Of a stretch of 64,000 nucleotides of DNA, positions 58,139-64,000 are shown one piece after another. How positions within the stretch are numbered: the stretch's first letter is position 1; the number at the start of each line of letters is the position of its first letter. The position numbers and the translations under genes were made by a program. This DNA comes from Oceanospirillaceae bacterium (GTDB lineage Bacteria > Pseudomonadota > Gammaproteobacteria > Pseudomonadales > Balneatricaceae), in assembly GCA_018647765.1 (NCBI GenBank), contig JABGSN010000053.1:23364-87363 (forward strand), in the 5' to 3' direction. The notes under the pieces are model-generated. The model made no database searches. It saw only the letters and a program-made list of their open reading frames with translations, and was not told where the DNA came from.

Positions 58139-58165
58139 TTATCGACCAAAACAGGCTAAAATGAA
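58139..58165 (-). promoter_or_regulatory. Possible sigma-28 promoter of the PilZ gene
   Basis: On the minus strand a -10 box GTCGATAA (58139-58146), 11 bases, and a weak -35 TTCATTTT (58158-58165). The -10 is nearly perfect for FliA and the spacing correct; it is about 65 bases before the start codon. Confidence 0.45.
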
Positions 58166-58169
58166 GCCA

Positions 58170-58976
58170 TTAATTAAGCTGCTTGCGCAATTGGTCAATA
58201 TTAGTAGGAATAGTCAATGCAGCATATTTTTCTACACTAATGTGCTGTAACCTAAGCCGCAATGGGCTGCCTTGAGGCAGGTGTAAAAAGTACAAGGCGC
58301 TTTGGCCCATTTCTGGGCTTAAACCCATGGCCTGCGCCCATTGCTGCGTCAGCGCAAATAAGTTGTCATTGTTAGGCGCCGCCAGCACTGGCTGCTCAAC
58401 GCTGTCTAGGTTTTCACCTGCCAACACTCGCTGGCACAATAGCTTATAGTGTTGGTTAAAACGGGGCTGCGTGGCTTGCCTAGGTAAACTTTTAAGCTCA
58501 AACCAGCCCGCTGCCCGGCCCGCATGGTACACCGCCGCGTGACTCCAGGCGTGATGGCTAGGCGCCGACGCATGGCGACACGCTTCGGCATAAGCCTGTT
58601 CTGGGGCGAGCAAACCAAAATTTTGCTGGCACTGATCCATTAACTGCAAAAATTCAGCAATCGAGGGCATCCAGCTGTATTGCCGCTTGGCCTGTTCTAT
58701 AGCCAGTACCAGAATATCTTCACCATAGCCGACCAAACTTAACGCCCATTCACGTTTGGCAATGATAATTTCTTTGTCATCGTCAAACACGCTTTTAAAC
58801 TTGTGGCCATAGATGGTCATAAACCGCGCAAACAACATATTCACCAAGGCACGCGTGGTTTGATCGGCCTGCGGTGGTGGCTGTGTGGCCGCTTTACCAG
58901 TCGGTATTTTTGATATCGAGGACGGATGCAGTAATACGTCGTCGGCGCTCTTTAGCAGCGAATCTAACTTCTTCAT
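58170..58976 (-). CDS. Lambda P-like replication protein, helicase-loader candidate
   Basis: A 268-residue protein whose central part (about 42-115; LFARFMTIYGHKF, then REWALSLVGYGEDI and SWMPSIAEFLQLMD) has the pattern of the phage lambda P family, which loads the replicative helicase DnaB. I do not recognise the C-terminal part. It overlaps the upstream DnaT-like gene by 83 bases; no strong ribosome site precedes ATG 58976, so translation is probably coupled or starts later. It is not in a prophage. Confidence 0.6.
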   Translation of the reverse strand: MKKLDSLLKSADDVLLHPSSISKIPTGKAATQPPPQADQTTRALVNMLFARFMTIYGHKFKSVFDDDKEIIIAKREWALSLVGYGEDILVLAIEQAKRQYSWMPSIAEFLQLMDQCQQNFGLLAPEQAYAEACRHASAPSHHAWSHAAVYHAGRAAGWFELKSLPRQATQPRFNQHYKLLCQRVLAGENLDSVEQPVLAAPNNDNLFALTQQWAQAMGLSPEMGQSALYFLHLPQGSPLRLRLQHISVEKYAALTIPTNIDQLRKQLN

Positions 58977-59697
58977 TGGATGTTTGAGTCTGTTGTTGCG
59001 TTTGTCGTTGCGCTCGGGCTTGAGCCGTTTGTTGTTGCACCTGCTCTTTTTTAACCCACTTTAAAAACTTTTGGTCCCAACCACCGGGCGTTTCACGACG
59101 CCCTTTGTCCATGTAATAAACCACAAATTCGTCTTTAATGCCGAGGGCAAAAGCTTCACTTATTTGATGTTGTTGTAACAAAATATTAACAATATTTGCC
59201 GACGGTTGCCATTCTAAGTCCATGTGACATAAATGCTGTTGCTGGGCTTCTTTGGCTGCAAACAGCCGTGTTAACTCATCTCCATCGTTGCGGTCCCAAC
59301 CGCCACAGCCCCCCATCGACGGCACACTCGCCGCCGACTTCGGCGCTGCAGGTGGCACATGACCATAGTTTACTTGAGCGACAAGGCTGTGGGCATCAGA
59401 GGTTGGAGGGTTGGCACTGTTAGGGTTAGGGTTAAGATTTAATTCAATAGTCACCATGCCAGGACTAACAGGCTGTACTTGCAGCAACCCTAAGGCGGCC
59501 AACTGGGCTAACAACTGCGCTTGCCGCTGACGACTTAAACACAGGGCCCTGTCATACAAACGTTGTTCCTGCACGATAACCCGGCCTTGCCACGCGCCCA
59601 CTAACTCAGTGGCTACCGCCAACATTAAGGCTTGTTCTAAACCGTAATCGCGGGCTAAACCTGGGGCAATAGATATATTAGGGGCCGACAGAGGCAT
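58894..59697 (-). CDS. DnaT-like primosomal protein
   Basis: A 267-residue protein. The N-terminal part (about 14-85) looks like a winged helix (LYDRALCLSRQRQAQLL...LGLLQV). A Pro/Ala/Gly-rich linker follows. A DnaT C-terminal-type domain lies at about 160-218 (LEWQPSANIVNILL, FVVYYMDKG, GWDQKFLKWVKKE), then a Gln/Arg-rich tail. In E. coli DnaT joins PriA-PriB and DnaC to restart forks. Here the partner downstream is a lambda-P-like protein. The assignment rests on the spaced Trp/aromatic pattern. Confidence 0.65.
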   Translation of the reverse strand: MPLSAPNISIAPGLARDYGLEQALMLAVATELVGAWQGRVIVQEQRLYDRALCLSRQRQAQLLAQLAALGLLQVQPVSPGMVTIELNLNPNPNSANPPTSDAHSLVAQVNYGHVPPAAPKSAASVPSMGGCGGWDRNDGDELTRLFAAKEAQQQHLCHMDLEWQPSANIVNILLQQHQISEAFALGIKDEFVVYYMDKGRRETPGGWDQKFLKWVKKEQVQQQTAQARAQRQTQQQTQTSNEEVRFAAKERRRRITASVLDIKNTDW

Positions 59698-59789
59698 GGA
59701 TTAAAACTTCATACAATTTACTAAGGTCACCATTCTACCCCATGGCTATGCTAACATCGACAATCTTAGCTATCGATAACCACATTCTC

Positions 59790-60530
59790 ATGCCTCAAAA
59801 TCACATTATTGAACACCTACGCGCACACCAATCGATTCGCAAATTCACCACTCAAGCCGTACCTCAAGCACAGCTCGAAGAGTGTATAGCTGCGGGCCAA
59901 GCGGCGTCCAGTTCTAGTTTTGTGCAAGTCACTAGCGTCATTCAAGTGAACAACCCAAGCGCTAGAGCAAGCCTTGCCCAAGCGGCCGGAGGCCAAGCCT
60001 ACGTGGAGAGTGCTGCTGTATTCTTAGTTTTTTGTGCAGACCTGCACAGGAACCAAAAAATCTGTGAATTAGAGCAACAAGTAATACCCACAGGCTTTGT
60101 GGAACAAACCCTGATCGGCACCGTTGATACTGCTTTATTTGCCCAAAATGTGATGCTTGCAGCACAAAGCGAAGGCTTAGGTGGGGTATTTATTGGTGGC
60201 CTAAGAAATCAGCCGACCGAAGTGTCAAAACTGCTCAACTTACCAGAGCAAGTGTATCCAGTGTTCGGTATGTGTCTAGGGTACCCAGACCAAGATCCAG
60301 GTCCAAAACCACGTTTGCCAGTCGCCTGCGTGCTGCACCAAGACCAATATCAAGCCATTGATGCAGATAGCCTTGCCGACTATAACCAGACCTTGAGTGA
60401 CTATTACTTGCAGCGCACTCAAGGCAAGTCGTCGCTTAACTTTAGCCAACACATCATCAAAACGGTGACTAAAGAAGCCAGACCACACATGCTACCCTAC
60501 TTGCAAAGCCAAGGCTTAGTCACGCGCTAA
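59790..60530 (+). CDS. nfsA: Oxygen-insensitive NADPH nitroreductase
   Basis: An FMN flavoprotein of the NfsA/FRP family that reduces nitroaromatics and quinones by two-electron steps with NADPH. Motifs are HQSIRKFTTQAVP, the FMN region AAGQAASSSSFVQVTSVI, GTVDTALFAQNVMLAAQSEG and CLGYPDQDPGPKPRLP. I choose ATG 59790 (246 residues), which puts the HxSIR motif at the family's usual distance; ATG 59742 adds 16 residues. No clear ribosome site is seen for either. Confidence 0.88.
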   Translation: MPQNHIIEHLRAHQSIRKFTTQAVPQAQLEECIAAGQAASSSSFVQVTSVIQVNNPSARASLAQAAGGQAYVESAAVFLVFCADLHRNQKICELEQQVIPTGFVEQTLIGTVDTALFAQNVMLAAQSEGLGGVFIGGLRNQPTEVSKLLNLPEQVYPVFGMCLGYPDQDPGPKPRLPVACVLHQDQYQAIDADSLADYNQTLSDYYLQRTQGKSSLNFSQHIIKTVTKEARPHMLPYLQSQGLVTR

Positions 60531-60539
60531 GACCGCAGG

Positions 60540-62051
60540 TTAATCTAGCTGACGGGCTTGAATAATATCGTACCATTGTGCAGGGCCCGTTTGATGCACT
60601 GAGGTACCACCCGCATCTACCGCCACTGTCACCGGCATGTCTTCTACGTCAAATTCGTAGATGGCTTCCATACCCATTTCGGGAAATGCCACCACTTTGG
60701 CACTTTTAATCGCTTTGGATACTAAATAAGCTGCACCACCCACAGCCATAAGATAAACTGCTTGGTGCTGTTTAATAGCATCAATGGCTATTTGGCCGCG
60801 CTCGGCTTTGCCAATCATGCCTAACAAACCCGTTTGCTCTAGCATGGTGCCGGTAAATTTATCCATGCGAGTAGCCGTAGTGGGTCCGGCCGGTCCAACC
60901 GCTTCCTCTCGCACTGGGTCAACAGGCCCTACGTAATAAATAAAACGGCCTTTTAGATCTACCGGCAAGGCTTCCCCTTGAGCCATCATATCCACCATCT
61001 TTTTATGGGCTGCATCACGGCCGGTCAACATTTTACCTGACAACAGTAAGGTTTCACCCGGCTGCCAAGTCAGCACATCGGCTGGTGTTACGCTATCTAA
61101 GTTGACTTTACGCGCGCCAGAGCCCGCATCCCAGGCAATATCGGGGTAATCATCCAAGCTCGGCGGCGTTTGTAAGCTCGGGCCAGAACCATCCAAAGCA
61201 AAGTGAGCGTGGCGGGTGGCGGCACAGTTAGGGATCATACACACGGGCAATGACGCCGCATGGGTAGGATAATCTAATACTTTAATGTCCAGTACTGTGG
61301 TTAAACCACCTAGACCTTGAGCACCAATACCTAAGTTATTCACACCTTCAAATAGCTCTAAGCGAAGTTCTTCGGCACGATTTTTTGCACCTCTAGCCTT
61401 GAGATCATGAATATCCACTGGATCCATAAGCGATTTTTTAGCCATCAAGGCGGCTTTTTCAGCCGTGCCACCGATACCTAAACCCAGCATACCCGGTGGG
61501 CACCAACCCGCGCCCATCGTCGGCACCGTCTTTAACACCCAATCAACAATACTGTCAGATGGGTTGAGCATCACCATTTTGCTCTTGTTTTCTGAACCGC
61601 CACCTTTAGCTGCAACCTGAACGTCGACCTTATTGCCTTTAACAATGGAGGTATGGATAACCGCTGGGGTATTGTCTTTGGTATTGGTACGCGAACCGGC
61701 CGGATCAGCAAGAATGGAGGCTCGTAGTTTATTGTCTGGGTGTAAATAAGCCCGTCGTACGCCTTCATTAACCATGTCGTCTAAACTCAGATCAGAATCC
61801 CATTGCACATCCATCCCCACCTCTACAAACACGGTAACGATGCCCGTGTCTTGGCATAAAGGACGCTTACCTTCAGCACACATACGTGAGTTGATGAGGA
61901 TTTGTGCCATGGCGTCTTTGGCAGCTTGGGACTGTTCGCGCAAATAGGCTTCGTGTACCGCGTGTATAAAGTCCAGCGGGTGATAGTAAGAAATAAACTG
62001 CAGCGCATCTGCAACGCTATCGATAAGGTCTGCTTGGCGGATAATACTCAT
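60540..62051 (-). CDS. fumA: Class I fumarate hydratase (iron-sulfur)
   Basis: Converts fumarate to malate in the TCA cycle using an oxygen-sensitive 4Fe-4S cluster. The 503-residue protein joins the fumarase alpha and beta regions in one chain, as in E. coli FumA/FumB. Candidate cluster cysteines are Cys66 (PLCQDTG), Cys184 (GWCPPGMLGLGIGGT) and Cys271 (PVCMIPNC). The C-terminal part has YYVGPVDPVREEAVGPAGPTTATRMD. I cannot separate FumA from FumB type. It converges on nfsA with a 9-base gap. Confidence 0.95.
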   Translation of the reverse strand: MSIIRQADLIDSVADALQFISYYHPLDFIHAVHEAYLREQSQAAKDAMAQILINSRMCAEGKRPLCQDTGIVTVFVEVGMDVQWDSDLSLDDMVNEGVRRAYLHPDNKLRASILADPAGSRTNTKDNTPAVIHTSIVKGNKVDVQVAAKGGGSENKSKMVMLNPSDSIVDWVLKTVPTMGAGWCPPGMLGLGIGGTAEKAALMAKKSLMDPVDIHDLKARGAKNRAEELRLELFEGVNNLGIGAQGLGGLTTVLDIKVLDYPTHAASLPVCMIPNCAATRHAHFALDGSGPSLQTPPSLDDYPDIAWDAGSGARKVNLDSVTPADVLTWQPGETLLLSGKMLTGRDAAHKKMVDMMAQGEALPVDLKGRFIYYVGPVDPVREEAVGPAGPTTATRMDKFTGTMLEQTGLLGMIGKAERGQIAIDAIKQHQAVYLMAVGGAAYLVSKAIKSAKVVAFPEMGMEAIYEFDVEDMPVTVAVDAGGTSVHQTGPAQWYDIIQARQLD

Positions 62052-62098
62052 GAAAGGGTCCTTGATTGACGTAGGTAACCGGCCTAATTAAGTGCCCC

Positions 62099-62127
62099 AT
62101 TATACCCCTGTCATGGACGTTAACCCA
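62099..62127 (-). promoter_or_regulatory. Possible fumarase promoter
   Basis: On the minus strand a perfect TATAAT (62099-62104) lies about 48 bases before the fumarase ATG. The -35 at 17 bases (TGGGTT) is weak and overlaps the neighbouring hairpin arm. Confidence 0.35.
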
Positions 62128-62159
62128 CACAATCGTTTTCAACAAAGCAATTATGTGGG
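62124..62159 (-). other. Hairpin after the coiled-coil gene
   Basis: Minus strand: a 10-base stem, CCCACATAAT with ATTGTGTGGG (one G-T pair), and a 16-base loop, 9 bases after the stop of the 62169 gene. No T-run follows. It could end or protect that transcript, or act as an operator for fumarase, whose -35 it overlaps. Confidence 0.45.
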
Positions 62160-62168
62160 CTATACACG

Positions 62169-63392
62169 TTATTCCGACTTAGTTCCGTAAGTAATGTAGG
62201 TGTCTTCCACTGGAGACGCATCAGCTTTTTGCTGAGCCTCAAACTGAGCTTGCTCAAGGGCCAACTTCGCTCGCTCCAAGTCCAAGTAACGTTCTTGCTC
62301 TAAGGCAATCAGCGCCTGCATCTTGCCCACCAAGTCTTGATTGTGAATCTTCTTCATTTGAGATTCAAGACCATTAATGCGTTTTTGCAACTGCATCAAC
62401 ACTGCTTGCTGCGCCTTACTAGTCTTTTGTAGGTCAGCAAAACTACTCACAATTTGTTCATTAACACTACCTAACATCAACTGATTTTCTGCCGACTGCT
62501 GCGATGCAGCTTGCTGCGCTTGCGTGCCCACCTTACCCACGTGATGCATCACCTGTTCCAGCCTTTGACCTAACTGGTGATTCACATCAGCCACATCAAG
62601 CAATTGAGATTCAACCACCTTAACCCGGTCCATTTGACGCTCAAACTGTATTACCTTAGTGCCCATAGCAATACTAATGGCGGTGGCGTCTTTAACCGCA
62701 CCCTGCAATACATAAAGCATGGCAGCACCGCTCAATAATCCCACTAGACCTAAGGTAATAATTAAGCCTAAAACATAGGTATTGGTTTTGCGTAAATCCT
62801 TGGCCATCTTATTGATGGTGGTGACGCTACCGAGTAGCATGTGAATGGATTGATTAGTGGAGTGTGCCGCTTCGTTAGCCGCGCCTGCCGCATCCAAGAC
62901 GATTTCGGTTAAGCCTTCTATATCTGAGGCGCTCGCCAGCTTTTCATCTACGGCATCAACGCTTGAATCAATATCATTGTCGTCGACAACAATAAAACCA
63001 TCGTCTTCAACTTCAGACTCAACAGTCTGGGCTTCTCGCGCACTTTCTACTGGGCCGTCATCCACAAGTAAATCGTCGTCTTCGTCGCCAAACAACAATA
63101 CATCCTCATCCGCTGAGGCTTTACCAGAGGGTGGACGCAATGGCCGCATTAGCGGCGCCTGGTCTACAGTAGTTACTGACATTGCTGCGTCTTTTGTTTC
63201 TTCAAGGTCCGTGTCTTGCAGCACATCTGCCAACTGATCAGCAACTTGCTGCTCAAGTTCCTGTTGCGCAGGGTCCATCACAGCGCGGGCTTCCGCAGCT
63301 TCTTCTTCGGCTTGCTCAACCGACACCATCTCTAATTCTAGGGCCGGCTCGGCTGCTGCGGTTTCTGTCTCTTGTGTATCTTGGTCGCTCAT
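62169..63392 (-). CDS. Uncharacterised acidic, membrane-anchored coiled-coil protein
   Basis: I do not recognise this 407-residue protein. Residues 1-160 are strongly acidic (Asp/Glu runs such as GDEDDDLLVDDG at 102-113) and probably disordered. A helical amphipathic stretch (160-200) carries basic residues just before one membrane helix at about 206-230 (VLGLIITLGLVGLLSGAAML). Residues 231-390 are Gln/Leu-rich heptad-like coiled coil. By the positive-inside rule the acidic part should be cytoplasmic and the coil periplasmic. No signal peptide is seen. The next gene upstream, 46 bases away, is also unrecognised, so the two are probably one operon. Confidence 0.75.
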   Translation of the reverse strand: MSDQDTQETETAAAEPALELEMVSVEQAEEEAAEARAVMDPAQQELEQQVADQLADVLQDTDLEETKDAAMSVTTVDQAPLMRPLRPPSGKASADEDVLLFGDEDDDLLVDDGPVESAREAQTVESEVEDDGFIVVDDNDIDSSVDAVDEKLASASDIEGLTEIVLDAAGAANEAAHSTNQSIHMLLGSVTTINKMAKDLRKTNTYVLGLIITLGLVGLLSGAAMLYVLQGAVKDATAISIAMGTKVIQFERQMDRVKVVESQLLDVADVNHQLGQRLEQVMHHVGKVGTQAQQAASQQSAENQLMLGSVNEQIVSSFADLQKTSKAQQAVLMQLQKRINGLESQMKKIHNQDLVGKMQALIALEQERYLDLERAKLALEQAQFEAQQKADASPVEDTYITYGTKSE

Positions 63393-63438
63393 AAGCTTAA
63401 AATCTCAATCGATCCCAAGCCGGTAGGGGAAATACGGG

Positions 63439-63999
63439 CTAGGACTTATCGTTACGCTCTTGTAACGCTTCGGTGTCCATAGTTATATCGGCAGATTTCG
63501 AGCGAATCTTAGACATTTTTTCGGCTAATCGACTAGAAAGCGCAGATTCCTCCGTTACGGCCGCTTGCTCAGGCTCAACTTCAGCGTTTACACCTAACGT
63601 AGATGTCGCGTTTGTGGCTATTGCTGGCCTACCTTCAAGGGCCACATCTTGCACTGCACCCTGCTGTCGACCATCCACGTTATCGTTGTTAGCCTGCCTG
63701 GCTTGGTGATGACCCATATTGGCCATGCCCACACGCACCTCGGAGTCAGCCCCCTGCAAGCTTGCTGAACCCGCTTGGGCCTGGGTTTGTTGCCCCATTT
63801 GAGCCTGCCCAACACATCGGCCTTTCTGATGGCCAAGGTCTGCCTCACCGGCATCCAAGCGTTTGGTTTCTTCACCCGCTAAACTCGATAATCCGGCTTG
63901 CTCCTCGGTCTGTTCAGCCATTTGTGCGCGGTCCGTTTGAGCCTCCGATTGATGACCCATCTGTGTATGGCCTGCCCCAACACCTTCGTGATGCCCCAT
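63439..63999 (-). CDS. Uncharacterised repeat-rich protein, cut by the window edge
   Basis: Only the C-terminal 186 codons or so are visible; the frame is open at the window end, so the true start may lie outside. The visible part is rich in Gln, Gly, His, Ala and Glu. It contains a degenerate repeat of about 41 residues (segments starting AQMAEQTEEQAG and AQMGQQTQAQAG), built of shorter units with MGHQ/MGHHQ cores. A C-terminal helical segment (SALSSRLAEKMSKIRSKS) follows. No membrane helix is seen. Function unknown. Confidence 0.65.
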   Translation of the reverse strand: MGHHEGVGAGHTQMGHQSEAQTDRAQMAEQTEEQAGLSSLAGEETKRLDAGEADLGHQKGRCVGQAQMGQQTQAQAGSASLQGADSEVRVGMANMGHHQARQANNDNVDGRQQGAVQDVALEGRPAIATNATSTLGVNAEVEPEQAAVTEESALSSRLAEKMSKIRSKSADITMDTEALQERNDKS

Positions 64000-64000
64000 C

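Overview
The window is chromosomal core DNA from a gammaproteobacterium with a polar flagellum, of the Pseudomonadales, Oceanospirillales or Cellvibrionales type. This is inferred from gene order (a complete mra/mur/fts cluster, rplM-rpsI-petABC-sspAB, mla-ibaG-murA-hisG-hisD, kds-lpt-rpoN-ptsN, flhA-flhF-flhG-fliA) and from protein style. These include a PVWY cytochrome b, a short HisG, meso-DAP-type MurE, and FlgP/FlgT. I cannot name a genus. Base composition looks even and close to 50 % GC. I found no prophage, insertion sequence, CRISPR array, tRNA or rRNA gene. Nearly everything is single-copy housekeeping DNA, packed tightly with many 1-11 nt gene overlaps.

Layout: 78-16984 (minus) is the division and cell-wall cluster, read mraZ-rsmH-ftsL-ftsI-murE-murF-mraY-murD-ftsW-murG-murC-ddlB-ftsQ-ftsA-ftsZ. 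A clear promoter and a three-repeat MraZ operator lie at 17024-17082. 17122-20017 (minus) holds a GntR/FCD regulator, a YgjP-type metallopeptidase, the RNase P RNA gene and rsmI. 20170-23888 (plus) is lpoA-yraN-diaA-dolP, closed by a two-way terminator. 23956-28829 (minus) is rplM-rpsI, then petABC (cytochrome bc1), then sspA-sspB. 29048-34565 carries zapE, zapG, a Nif3/YbgI protein, degS and cmoA-cmoB. 34572-40947 (minus) is mlaF-E-D-C, ibaG, murA, hisG and hisD. 41086-49757 (plus) is yrbG, kdsD, kdsC, lptC, lptA, lptB, rpoN, ptsN, npr, mgtE and darP. 49855-54924 (minus) is flhA-flhF-flhG-fliA, with a sigma-54 promoter at 55051-55067. Facing it, a sigma-28 promoter at 55106-55132 drives flgP-flgT and a LysM gene. 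57343-59697 (minus) has a PilZ/YcgR-like protein and a DnaT-like plus lambda-P-like replication pair. 59790-62051 has nfsA and a class I fumarase. 62169-63999 (minus) has an acidic, membrane-anchored coiled-coil protein and a repeat-rich protein cut by the window edge.

The genes work together in envelope growth (lipid II synthesis, septal PBP3/FtsW, LpoA, LPS Kdo synthesis and Lpt transport, Mla lipid transport), in nitrogen and sigma-54 control (rpoN, PTS-Ntr), and in flagellar placement and motor-ring assembly. rpoN and a sigma-54 flagellar promoter are in the same window, as are fliA and sigma-28-type promoters.

The points most worth a second look are the uncharacterised 62169-63999 pair, the overlapping DnaT-like/lambda-P-like pair, the LysM gene attached to flgP-flgT, four consecutive hairpins in the rplM leader, the absence of mlaB, hpf and rapZ from their usual places, and a predicted leaderless yrbG mRNA. 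No stretch of 300 bases lacks a gene. The longest non-coding parts (18563-18762, 28830-29047, 54925-55160) are described in the entries.
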